Below are positions 53,453-61,220 of a DNA stretch of 64,000 nucleotides, in pieces. The stretch covers positions 29,152 to 93,151 of the forward strand of contig NZ_QITQ01000013.1 in assembly GCF_003260265.1 (NCBI RefSeq), given 5' to 3'. Position numbers and translations under genes: made by a program. This stretch comes from Roseovarius amoyensis (GTDB lineage: Bacteria > Pseudomonadota > Alphaproteobacteria > Rhodobacterales > Rhodobacteraceae). Below the pieces are notes generated by a model. The model was given only the letters and a program-made list of their open reading frames with translations. It ran no database searches and was not told the origin of the DNA. Position 1 is the stretch's first letter, and each line of letters begins with the position of its first letter.

Positions 53453-53502
53453 ATGGTACCGCCTCCCCGACTTGAACGGGGGACCTCTTGATCCACAATC
53501 AA
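53453..53502. repeat. Right attachment site inside tRNA-His
   Basis: 44 bases identical to the left copy at 44179-44222, then one mismatch at 53497 and five matches. The identity spans from the tRNA anticodon to the CCA end. The tRNA remains complete on this side. Confidence 0.9.
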
Positions 53503-53530
53503 GCGCTCTAACCTACTGAGCTAAGGCGGC
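53454..53530 (-). tRNA. tRNA-His (GTG)
   Basis: On the minus strand the acceptor GCCGCCT pairs with AGGCGGT, with A73 and CCA encoded. The anticodon GTG is at 53496-53494 within TTGTGGA; the T arm is CCCCG-TTCAAGT-CGGGG. There is no encoded G-1, in keeping with alphaproteobacterial tRNA-His with A73. Its 3' half serves as the integration site of the element. Confidence 0.96.
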
Positions 53531-53663
53531 ACTGACGCGCGATTTAGCTTCAGACGATCACGAGCGCAAGAGGTTTGGGCGCGATGTTTGCCGGTTTGAT
53601 GGCCCGTCTTGCCAAAGCCGCGCGAACCCGATAGCAGCAGATCGCTTTTGCCAGGAGGGCATC

Positions 53664-53852
53664 ATGGGCATGAACACAGAACGAGATGTCGAGGCCAATC
53701 TTCGCATCGGCCCGACCGACCGCGGCATGGTCCGCCTCTTCATCGACGCCGATGGCGTGGAAATCCCGATGGATTTCGAACCCGACGAGGCACGCGAGAT
53801 CGCCGAAGAGATCCTTGCCGCCATCCGCATCGCCGAGGCACGCGGTTCCTGA
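53664..53852 (+). CDS. Small acidic conserved-type protein
   Basis: A 62-residue, highly acidic protein: NTERDVEANLRIGPTDRGMV, RLFIDADGVEIPMDFEPDEA, then a helix (REIAEEILAAIRIAE). It resembles a short Rhodobacterales family I recall as DUF6324, not verified. Start is ATG 53664, with AGGAGGGC upstream. No function known. Confidence 0.7.
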   Translation: MGMNTERDVEANLRIGPTDRGMVRLFIDADGVEIPMDFEPDEAREIAEEILAAIRIAEARGS

Positions 53853-53870
53853 TCACCTGTCCAATGGCCG

Positions 53871-54314
53871 TCACGGTTGTGGATCGCGCAGCGCCTGCAG
53901 CCGCCGCGCCGCGTAGCGCGCCAGCCGCCGTGTCAGCGCCGCCCGGCGCGCCGGGACCAGGCGCGTCTCGGGCGCCATGCGGATGATTTCGGCGCCATAG
54001 GCATCGGCAAGAATCAGCCCGGTTTCATCCGGCAGCAGCTCGGTCGGAAATTCCGCATCCACCGCCCAGAAATAGCGGTCGCACCAGTCCAGGTAGCCCT
54101 GCCATTTCGCGTCCCGGGTGAAATCGGCGCGCGAGGATTTGCATTCGACCACCCAGATTTCCCCCTTTGGCCCCAGCGCGATGACATCCACCCGGCGGCC
54201 GCGTTCGGGGGTGAATTCCTCGACGCAGGCGAAATCGAACCCGGCCAAGTGGCGGCACACCCCGCGCGCCAGCAACTGGCCGGGGGAAAGCGGGGGATCG
54301 GGCCGTTCGGTCAT
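53871..54314 (-). CDS. mmcB: MmcB family DNA repair protein
   Basis: A 147-residue protein of the MmcB family (alphaproteobacterial nuclease-like protein linked to the SOS response in Caulobacter). The PD-(D/E)XK-like core is RRVDVIALGPKGEIWVVECK followed by SSRADFTRDAKWQGYLDWCD, with the Asp/Glu-x-Lys residues in VDVI and ECK. Start is ATG 54314; the longer open frame has no better site. Convergent with the small acidic protein upstream and divergent from the 6S RNA gene. Confidence 0.85.
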   Translation of the reverse strand: MTERPDPPLSPGQLLARGVCRHLAGFDFACVEEFTPERGRRVDVIALGPKGEIWVVECKSSRADFTRDAKWQGYLDWCDRYFWAVDAEFPTELLPDETGLILADAYGAEIIRMAPETRLVPARRAALTRRLARYAARRLQALRDPQP

Positions 54315-54387
54315 GAGGTGATTATGAACAAACCGGGAACACATGCAACCCCTTGCCGGGTGCCCCCGCAACGCCTAGGTAAAGAGC

Positions 54388-54562
54388 GTGGCGGGTGCTG
54401 CCCTTCTCGTGAACGGTTGCATTCCGGTGGCCTTAAGCAATTCCGAGGGAGCTGGCTCTGTCCGGGCCGTGGTCTGGTTATCCGGCGCCCACCTGTACAT
54501 ACAGGTCCTCGGGAATGAGAGAACCAAACGGTTGCGGTGGGCCCGTCACACACCCTGCCCCG
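54388..54562 (+). ncRNA. ssrS: 6S RNA
   Basis: About 175 bases with a closing stem GGC-GGGTG (54390-54397) pairing with CACCCTGCC (54551-54559), and an internal helix ATTCCGAGG (54441-54449 region) with CCTCGGGAAT. A hairpin ACCTGT/ACAGGT lies at the apical part. The segment GGTGGCCTTAAGCAATTCC resembles the conserved 6S region. 6S RNA binds the sigma-70 RNA polymerase holoenzyme. The decisive context is an antisense gene for a small membrane protein immediately downstream, as for ssrS-sspA in Rhodobacter sphaeroides. Ends are approximate. Confidence 0.75.
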
Positions 54563-54605
54563 ACTGCCTGCCGCCGGGAAACGCTGCTGCTTGCGGCATA
54601 GCGCC

Positions 54606-54920
54606 TCAGAACTGGCGGCGGGTGTCTTCGACCGGTACGGGAATTGTCGCGTGCTCGGGCCGCATGACGTGCTGACGCAGACCGCCGTGGTGGTCATCGT
54701 CATCCTTCATCCGCATCACCGCGATGGCGAACTGGACGCCGGCAAAGACGATGCCGTTGGCGAACCAGAGCACCAGCAGCGCCAGCCACCCCTTGTCGGA
54801 GGTCGCAATCAGGTGGCGCAGATGTGCCACGTCAAACCACAGCAGCATTGCCACGAACAGCCCGGCAATCGCAAATCCGATCAGGACGTTGACGATGTAA
54901 AGGCGGATGAGCTTGGGCAT
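54606..54920 (-). CDS. Small membrane protein, SspA-like (salt-stress type)
   Basis: A 104-residue protein with two or three membrane helices: LIRLYIVNVLIGFAIAGLFV, then WLALLVLWFANGIVFAGVQF. A His/Asp-rich stretch (MKDDDDHHGG) follows. The gene lies directly downstream of the 6S RNA on the opposite strand, the position of the salt-stress-induced membrane protein gene sspA of R. sphaeroides, whose expression rises when ssrS is deleted. Homology is inferred from size, hydrophobicity and position. No relation to E. coli SspA. Confidence 0.7.
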   Translation of the reverse strand: MPKLIRLYIVNVLIGFAIAGLFVAMLLWFDVAHLRHLIATSDKGWLALLVLWFANGIVFAGVQFAIAVMRMKDDDDHHGGLRQHVMRPEHATIPVPVEDTRRQF

Positions 54921-55102
54921 GGTGCGGGCCTCCCTGCGGCGCTATTCATTAATATCTAACACATGATCCGTCAGTCTCAAGACGGCAGGCGTAATCGTCG
55001 CACGATCCGGCCGCCGGCGCCGCGATCGCGGGCAATATCGCTCTGGCCATCACCCGGCCCCTGCGCTAGATGGCAGGTCGCAGCCGCGCATTGGAAGGGA
55101 TC

Positions 55103-56257
55103 ATGTCGGAAACCCAGGCTTTTGAAAAACCCGGTCCGGTCGAATCGTCGCTGGCCAGCGCGATTTCCCCGATAGAGGACATCATCGCCGCCGCCAGGGC
55201 GGGCGAGATGTTCATCCTTGTCGATCACGAGGACCGCGAGAACGAAGGCGACCTTGTGATCGCCGCCGAGTTTGCCGACGCGCAGGCGATCAACTTCATG
55301 GCCGTGCACGGGCGCGGCCTGATCTGCCTGCCGATGACGGCCGAACGGATCGACCGGCTGGGTCTGCCGATGATGGCGGTCAACAACTCGTCCCGCCACG
55401 AGACCGCGTTCACCGTGTCGATAGAGGCGCGCGAGGGCGTCACCACCGGCATCTCGGCCGCCGACCGCGCGCATACCGTCGCGGTGGCGATCAACGAACA
55501 GAACACCGCCGCCCACCTGGCCACGCCCGGCCATGTCTTTCCGCTGCGCGCGCGTCGCGGCGGCGTTTTGGTGCGCGCGGGCCATACCGAGGCCGCCGTC
55601 GACATTGCCCGACTGGCGGGGCTAAACCCGTCCGGCGTGATCTGTGAGATCATGAAGGACGACGGCACCATGGCGCGCCTGCCCGATCTGGTGGAATTCG
55701 CCGCCACGCACGGGCTGAAGATCGGCACCATATCCGATCTCATCGCCTATCGTCACAAGCACGACAACCTGGTGCGCGAAGTGCGGCGCGCAACGGTGGC
55801 ATCGTCGCATGGCGGCGAATGGCAGATGCAGATCTATGCCGACATGATCACCGGCACCGAACACGTCGTCCTGGTCAAGGGCGACATCACCGATGGTCGG
55901 CCGGTCCTGGCGCGCACGCATGCGCTCAACGCGCTGGAGGATGTGCTTGGCATCGGTCTTTCCGCCGATGACGCTGGCCCCGCCGGCAAGCTGCCCCGCG
56001 CGATGGAGATCATTGCAAGAGAAGGGCGCGGCGCGGTGTTCCTGTTCCGCCAGCCACGCCCGACCCTCGCCAGCGAGATCGACGAGGATGACAGCCCCCG
56101 CACCATCAAGCAGACCGGACTGGGCGCACAGATCATATCGACCATGGGCCTGCACGAGCTGATCCTGCTGACCGACAGCCCCGACACCCGGTATCTCGGG
56201 CTTGATGCCTATGGCATCTCGATTGTCGGCACCCGCTCGCTGAACGCGGAGACCTAG
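55103..56257 (+). CDS. ribB: 3,4-Dihydroxy-2-butanone 4-phosphate synthase with degenerate RibA domain
   Basis: A 384-residue RibBA-type protein. The N-terminal RibB domain is intact: FILVDHEDRENEGDLVIAAE (acid-rich catalytic loop), VTTGISAADRAHTV and FPLRARRGGVLVRAGHTEAA. The C-terminal GTP cyclohydrolase II-like domain lacks the zinc-binding cysteines: the usual HSECLTGD...CDCG segment reads RTHALNALEDVLGIG, and EGRNIGL is missing. So it should make the butanone phosphate only, and a separate RibA is needed for the GTP branch. Start ATG 55103 follows GGAAGGGA. It precedes ribH and nusB. Confidence 0.9.
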   Translation: MSETQAFEKPGPVESSLASAISPIEDIIAAARAGEMFILVDHEDRENEGDLVIAAEFADAQAINFMAVHGRGLICLPMTAERIDRLGLPMMAVNNSSRHETAFTVSIEAREGVTTGISAADRAHTVAVAINEQNTAAHLATPGHVFPLRARRGGVLVRAGHTEAAVDIARLAGLNPSGVICEIMKDDGTMARLPDLVEFAATHGLKIGTISDLIAYRHKHDNLVREVRRATVASSHGGEWQMQIYADMITGTEHVVLVKGDITDGRPVLARTHALNALEDVLGIGLSADDAGPAGKLPRAMEIIAREGRGAVFLFRQPRPTLASEIDEDDSPRTIKQTGLGAQIISTMGLHELILLTDSPDTRYLGLDAYGISIVGTRSLNAET

Positions 56258-56260
56258 ATC

Positions 56261-56803
56261 ATGGCCGGAACCGAATACACCCTGCCCCGCGCGGAATTCG
56301 ACGCCCCGGTCAAGCTGTTGATCGTGGTCGCCCCCTTTTACCGCGACATCGCCGACATGCTGATCAAGGGCGCCACGGCCGAGATCGAGGCCGCCGGCGG
56401 CACGCACGAGATCGTCGAGGTACCGGGCGCGCTGGAAATTCCCACCGCCATTGCCCTGGCCGACCGGATGCGCCGGTATGACGGCTTTGTCGCGCTGGGC
56501 TGCGTGATCCGGGGCGAGACCACGCATTACGAGACCGTCTGCAACGACAGCTCCCGCGCGCTTACGCTGCTGGGGCTCGAGGGCACCTTGATCGGCAACG
56601 GCATCCTGACGGTCGAGAACCGCGAACAGGCCATTGCCCGCGCTGATCCCAATGAGATGAACAAGGGCGCCGGCGCTGCGGCTGCGGCGCTTCACCTAGT
56701 GGCGCTGTCGCGCCGGTGGGGCGGAGAGCGCAGCGAGGTGGGCTTTATGCCCGGCCCCGGCACCACCCCGCCCGAGGATGACGGGACGACCCCGCGGGCA
56801 TGA
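56261..56803 (+). CDS. ribH: 6,7-Dimethyl-8-ribityllumazine synthase
   Basis: Joins the RibB product with the pyrimidine intermediate to form lumazine, the penultimate step of riboflavin synthesis. The 180-residue product has EVPGALEIPTAIALA, DGFVALGCVIRGETTHYETV and GNGILTVENREQAIARAD, all family signatures. It starts 3 bases after ribB and overlaps nusB by 4 bases, so ribB-ribH-nusB form one operon. A C-terminal tail beyond the core is rich in Pro/Gly/Asp. Confidence 0.95.
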   Translation: MAGTEYTLPRAEFDAPVKLLIVVAPFYRDIADMLIKGATAEIEAAGGTHEIVEVPGALEIPTAIALADRMRRYDGFVALGCVIRGETTHYETVCNDSSRALTLLGLEGTLIGNGILTVENREQAIARADPNEMNKGAGAAAAALHLVALSRRWGGERSEVGFMPGPGTTPPEDDGTTPRA

Positions 56804-57297
56804 GCATCGAGATGAGCGAAGAAAAACCGAAATTGTCCGGCAACGCGCGCCGCAAGATGCGTTCAGCGGCGCGGCTCTATGCCGTGCAGGCGCTCTTTCA
56901 GATGGAGCATTCCGGCCAGGACGCGCGCGCCGTGGCGCGAGAATTCCTCGACCACCGCTTTGGCGCCGAAATCGACGAGGGCGTCGAGATGGCCGAGGGC
57001 GACATAGACCTTTTCCGCCAGATCATCGACGAGACGGTGAACTGGCAGGCAAAAGTCGACCAGATGACTGACCGCGCCATCGTCGCCAAGTGGAAGATCG
57101 ACCGCATCGACCCAACCTTGCGCGCGCTCTTTCGCGCCGCCGGGGCCGAAATGGTGGCCACCGACACCCCGCCCAAGGTGGTGATCGTGGAATATGTCGA
57201 CATCGCCCGCAGCTTCTATCCCGAGGGGCGCGAGGCGAAATTCGTCAATGCCGTCCTTGACCACATGGCGCGCGAGGCCCGGCCAGAGGCGTTCTGA
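56800..57297 (+). CDS. nusB: Transcription antitermination factor NusB
   Basis: A 165-residue all-helical RNA-binding protein that with NusE/S10 assembles antitermination complexes on rRNA operons (boxA). It has ARLYAVQALFQMEHSG near the N-terminus, VDQMTDRAIVAKWKIDRIDP in the middle and VIVEYVDIARSFYPEGREAK near the end. The ATG overlaps the ribH stop. After it, 123 bases separate it from the convergent dehydrogenase gene; a weak GC-rich stretch is all I see there. Confidence 0.94.
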   Translation: MSIEMSEEKPKLSGNARRKMRSAARLYAVQALFQMEHSGQDARAVAREFLDHRFGAEIDEGVEMAEGDIDLFRQIIDETVNWQAKVDQMTDRAIVAKWKIDRIDPTLRALFRAAGAEMVATDTPPKVVIVEYVDIARSFYPEGREAKFVNAVLDHMAREARPEAF

Positions 57298-57420
57298 TCA
57301 GGGCTGTTCATCTGGCCCCGCCATCCGTCACAAGCCGCGCCGCGCCTTGCTCTGCCCACAGGCGCAGACAGGAAAATCTGTGTGGGTCGGGTGGACAGAA
57401 ACCGGTTGCGGACCGCGCCC

Positions 57421-59925
57421 TTACCCGTCCTTGCGGATGGCCTCGTTTTTCGGGTCATAGGGGCTGTCGCAGGTCACGGTGGCATCCCACAGCTTGTCCA
57501 GCATCCTGACCTTCAGCCTGGTTCCTTCGACCGCCAGGTCGGGGCGCACATAGCCCATGCCGATGGATTTCCCGAAGGCCACCGAATAGCCGCCCGAGGT
57601 CAGCCGCCCGACACGGGTACCGTCCGGGGCATAAAGCGCCTCGCGCCCCCACGGGTCGGCATCATCGGGGCCGTCGATCAGCATGGTGCAGCATTTCTCG
57701 CGCACGCCGGTCTCGATCAGCTTGTCCTTGCCGTGGAAATCCTTTTCCAGGTCGACAAAGCGCGGCAGGTCAGCCTCCAGCGGGGTGGCGTCGCGGCCCA
57801 GCTCGTTGCCGAAGGCGCGATAGCTTTTCTCCTGGCGGAGCCAGTTCTGCGCCCGTGCGCCGACCAGCTTCATCCCGTGTTTTTCACCCGCGCCCTCCAG
57901 CAGATCGAACAGATAGGTCTGCATCTCCATCGGGTGGTGCAGTTCCCACCCCAACTCGCCGGTATAGGCGACGCGGATGGCGTTCACGGGGCACATGCCC
58001 AGCTCGACCTGTCTGGCCGACAGCCACGGGAAACGCTTGTTAGACAGCACAGTGGCCGGGTCGGCGTCCTTGATCACCTCGTTCAGCAGGGCGCGCGATT
58101 TCGGACCGGCAATGGCGAATACGCCCCATTGCGTGGTCACGTCCTGGATCTCGACATAGCCGAAATCATCCATCCGGGCCTCGGCTGCCTTGCGCAGGTA
58201 GTCGGCATCGTATTCCGACCATGCCCCGGCCGAGACGAGGTAATATTCGTGCTCCTTCAGCCGCACGATGGTGTATTCGGTGCGGGTGGTGCCGTGGTCG
58301 GTCAGCGCGTAGGTCAGGTTGATGCGCCCCACCCGAGGCAGCTTGTTACAGGTGAACCAATCGAGGAACGCGGTCGCGCCCGGCCCCCTGACGATGTGCT
58401 TGGCAAAGGCGGTGGCGTCGATCAGGCCCACGCCTTCGCGGATCGCCTTTGCCTCTTCCACGGCATATTGCCACCAGCCCCCGCGGCGAAAGCTGAGCGC
58501 GTCGTGGTCAAAGTTTTCCGGCGCGTCGAGCGGGCCGAAATAATTCGGCCGTTCCCAGCCGTTGACCCAGCCGAATTGCGCGCCGCGTGCCTTTTGCCGG
58601 TCATAGGCCGGCGCGGTGCGCAGCGGGCGGCAGGCCGGGCGTTCCTCGTCGGGGTGGTGCAGGATGAAAACGTGCTCGTAGCATTCCTCGTTCTTGCGGG
58701 CCGCGAATTCGGTCGTCATCCAGGATTGCGCGTACCGCTTGGAGTCGAGGCTGGCCATGTCGATCTCGGCCTCGCCCTCGACCATCAACTGCGCGAGGTA
58801 ATAGCCGGTACCGCCTGCTGCGGTGATGCCAAAGCTGAACCCCTCGGCCAGCCACATGTTGCGCAGCCCCGGTGCGGGACCCACCAGCGGGTTGCCGTCG
58901 GGGGTATAGCAGATCGGGCCGTTGAAATCGTCCTTGAGCCCCACGGTTTCCGAACTGGGAATCCGGTGGATCATGCTCATGTATTCCTCTTCGATCCGCT
59001 CCAGGTCCAGCGGGAAGAGATCGGCGCGGAAGCTGTCGGGCACGCCATAGGCAAAGCGCGCCGGGGCGCCCCGCTCGTAGGGGCCGAGTATCCAGCCGCC
59101 GCGTTCCTCGCGCACGTACCACTTGGCGTCTGCGTCGCGCAGCACCGGGTGCTCGCCATGAGTCTTGCGGAATTCCACCAGCGCCGGGTCGGGCTCGGTC
59201 ACGATATACTGGTGCTCTACCGGGATCGCGGGCATCTTGATGCCCAACAGGCGTGCAGTACGCTGGGCGTGGTTGCCGCTTGCCGTCACCACGTGTTCGG
59301 CGCTGACGATGACCTGTTCGTCCGAAGGGGTCAGGTTGCCGCCCTTCTCGACCATCTTGGTCAGCGTCACGTCCCAGTGGTCACCCTTCCACTCGAACCC
59401 GTCCACCTGCCATTTGCGCTCGATCGTCACGCCGCGCTGGCGCGCGCCCTTGGCCATGGCCATGGTCACGTCGGCAGGGTTTATGTAGCCGTCGGTGGGA
59501 TGATAGATCGCGCCCTTCAGATCGTCGGTGCGCACCAGCGGCCAGCGTTCCTTGATCTGCCCGGGGGTCAGCCATTCATAAGGCACGTCGCAGGATTCGG
59601 CCGTTGAGGCATAGAGCATGTACTCGTCCATGCGTTCCTGGCTTTGGGCCATGCGCAGGTTACCGACCACCGAGAACCCGGCGTTAAGGCCGGTCTCATC
59701 CTCGAGCGTCTTGTAGAAATCGACCGAATACTTGTGGATATGGGTGGTGGCGTAGGACATGTTGAAAAGCGGCAGCAAACCAGCCGCATGCCAGGTGCTG
59801 CCCGAGGTCAGCTCGTCACGTTCCACCAGCATCACGTCGTCCCAGCCCGCCCGGGCCAGGTGATAGGCAATCGAGGTTCCGACGGCACCGCCGCCGACGA
59901 CAAGGGCTTTGACCTGGGTTTTCAT
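57421..59925 (-). CDS. Dimethylglycine/sarcosine dehydrogenase-like protein (FAD oxidase plus GcvT domain)
   Basis: An 834-residue two-domain flavoprotein. The N-terminal DAO domain has VVGGGAVGTSIAYHLARAGW (8-27) and SGSTWHAAGLLPLF, where the His could bind FAD covalently. The C-terminal half is GcvT-like with a tetrahydrofolate-binding fold (FDHDALSFRRGGWWQYAVEE, YALTDHGTTRTEYTIVRLKE). Such enzymes demethylate dimethylglycine or sarcosine, passing the one-carbon unit to tetrahydrofolate, common in marine bacteria that use betaine or choline. The exact substrate is not certain. It is divergent from the nearby leftward gene by about 139 bases of no clear function. Confidence 0.88.
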   Translation of the reverse strand: MKTQVKALVVGGGAVGTSIAYHLARAGWDDVMLVERDELTSGSTWHAAGLLPLFNMSYATTHIHKYSVDFYKTLEDETGLNAGFSVVGNLRMAQSQERMDEYMLYASTAESCDVPYEWLTPGQIKERWPLVRTDDLKGAIYHPTDGYINPADVTMAMAKGARQRGVTIERKWQVDGFEWKGDHWDVTLTKMVEKGGNLTPSDEQVIVSAEHVVTASGNHAQRTARLLGIKMPAIPVEHQYIVTEPDPALVEFRKTHGEHPVLRDADAKWYVREERGGWILGPYERGAPARFAYGVPDSFRADLFPLDLERIEEEYMSMIHRIPSSETVGLKDDFNGPICYTPDGNPLVGPAPGLRNMWLAEGFSFGITAAGGTGYYLAQLMVEGEAEIDMASLDSKRYAQSWMTTEFAARKNEECYEHVFILHHPDEERPACRPLRTAPAYDRQKARGAQFGWVNGWERPNYFGPLDAPENFDHDALSFRRGGWWQYAVEEAKAIREGVGLIDATAFAKHIVRGPGATAFLDWFTCNKLPRVGRINLTYALTDHGTTRTEYTIVRLKEHEYYLVSAGAWSEYDADYLRKAAEARMDDFGYVEIQDVTTQWGVFAIAGPKSRALLNEVIKDADPATVLSNKRFPWLSARQVELGMCPVNAIRVAYTGELGWELHHPMEMQTYLFDLLEGAGEKHGMKLVGARAQNWLRQEKSYRAFGNELGRDATPLEADLPRFVDLEKDFHGKDKLIETGVREKCCTMLIDGPDDADPWGREALYAPDGTRVGRLTSGGYSVAFGKSIGMGYVRPDLAVEGTRLKVRMLDKLWDATVTCDSPYDPKNEAIRKDG

Positions 59926-60064
59926 CTGCTGCGTCTCCCTGCGCGCGTCCTTCTGGCGGGTTTTACCATCTCAGCACGGCGATGGGTGGTCCAGCCGACG
60001 CAAAGTCGTGCAAAACCGACCTCGCGGTTGTCACGGCGATGCAGGGAGGGTGTTCAGCAGATGT

Positions 60065-61066
60065 TCAGTTGCACAGACGGCCCGAAGATGAATCCAGGCA
60101 GGACCGGCCACCCGAAAGCGTCAGCCGCTTGGGCCCGCCATCCCCGCCCTGGCCCGCCTGCCCTGCCTTGCCGGGCGTCAGGCGCGACACCTCGGCCCCG
60201 CCCTGCAGGGCCTGTCCGCCCTGGGGCGCGGGCGCGGGGGACGCATCCGCGCCCGACGCCTGCGGCTCTTCGGGGTCGGACATGTAGGCCGCCGCCGCCA
60301 TTTCCAGGAATTCCGCCTTCTGATCCTCGGGCACATGCGGGGCGTTGCTACCGACATGGGGGACGGGTTGGTCCAGCATGGCGTTCAGCGAGTCATAGTC
60401 GATGCCGTTCAGCAGTGATGCCAGATCATCAACCGGGTGGTCGGCATAGACCCCGATGGCAACGCCATCGCCGATATAGGCCTGCAACATCACCGGACCC
60501 GCCGGGTCGCTGCCAAGACCGGTCTTGGGGTCGATCAGGCGGAAAAAGAACACACCCTGGATGATGTCGAACCCCTCCAGCCAGGCGCCTTCCGGGTCGA
60601 TGCGTGGATCGACAAAGGCGGTCACCCGGCTGGCCCGTGCGCGCCCATCGGGCTGCGGCTCGAAACGGGCCGACAGGCGCACCCGGTCGGATCCGCGGAC
60701 ATACTCATAGACCTCATTGCGGGCGGCCTTTTGCGACGCCTTGATCCGGTCCTTCAGGGCGCGCTGTTCCAGCAAACCGAGGCCGCGCATGGCCTCTTCG
60801 TCGCCCGAGGCATCGCGCACCCATTTGCCGCGTTCCCACCCGGCGACGGTTTCGGGCAGGTGTTCGCGCGCATCCTGCGACTGGCGGCGGGTCTTGTCGA
60901 TGGCGCCCAGCGTGCCGCTGACGCGGCTGGTGACGCTGTCGGCATAGGCGGAAAGGCCAAAGTCGGTGGGGCCGGCACCGGCCTGGCGCGCCTGCGTCAC
61001 GAAGTCGACCCCCACCGCTGCGGTGACGGCGACACAGACGAAACCGGCGGTATAAACGTTGAACAT
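60065..61066 (-). CDS. Membrane-anchored protein, unknown
   Basis: A 333-residue protein with an N-terminal hydrophobic segment ([20 protein letters not shown]) that may be a signal anchor, then a charged helical region (RASQKAAR-like [20 protein letters not shown]), a mostly beta-rich middle ([20 protein letters not shown]) and a Pro/Gly/Ala/Gln-rich C-terminal third that looks unstructured. I recognise no family. It is divergent from uvrB, about 155 bases apart, and downstream of it lies the dehydrogenase gene on the same strand. Confidence 0.7.
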   Translation of the reverse strand: MFNVYTAGFVCVAVTAAVGVDFVTQARQAGAGPTDFGLSAYADSVTSRVSGTLGAIDKTRRQSQDAREHLPETVAGWERGKWVRDASGDEEAMRGLGLLEQRALKDRIKASQKAARNEVYEYVRGSDRVRLSARFEPQPDGRARASRVTAFVDPRIDPEGAWLEGFDIIQGVFFFRLIDPKTGLGSDPAGPVMLQAYIGDGVAIGVYADHPVDDLASLLNGIDYDSLNAMLDQPVPHVGSNAPHVPEDQKAEFLEMAAAAYMSDPEEPQASGADASPAPAPQGGQALQGGAEVSRLTPGKAGQAGQGGDGGPKRLTLSGGRSCLDSSSGRLCN

Positions 61067-61220
61067 GATCGCACTCCTGAATTCTGCCGGCTGGAAAATG
61101 GCCGTGAATTCGGGCGGAAATCGGGTATGCGAGCGGCGATTTCCCGGCTTGCACGGCTGGTCCGGGTTGAACTGGCGGGCAAAGCCATCAACTCTGTGCC
61201 ACAGTCCGAGGAATCGCTTT

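Larger units (their letters stand above)
44179..53502. mobile_element. Integrated 9.3-kb phage-satellite-like element in tRNA-His
   Basis: Bounded by 44-bp identical direct repeats (44179-44222 and 53453-53496), the right one in an intact tRNA-His. It encodes integrase, AlpA-like, HNH-like, a replication-type protein with iterons, HK97-type capsid protein, P27-type small terminase, tape-measure-like protein, a lipoprotein and an XRE repressor. No large terminase, portal, protease, tail tube, holin or lysin was found. Genes are open and closely packed, with no frameshifts seen. A satellite that uses a helper phage is the favoured reading; a deleted prophage is possible. The excised circle would be 9274 bp. 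Confidence 0.75.

Noticed and set aside
44179..53502. Gene transfer agent cluster
   Set aside because: Gene transfer agents are not integrated at tRNA sites with direct repeats and integrase, and the portal, large terminase and tail genes of the Rhodobacterales agent are missing.
54388..54562. SRP RNA, tmRNA or RNase P RNA
   Set aside because: The diagnostic GGAAGG-type SRP loop, the tmRNA tag sequence and RNase P core motifs are not present.
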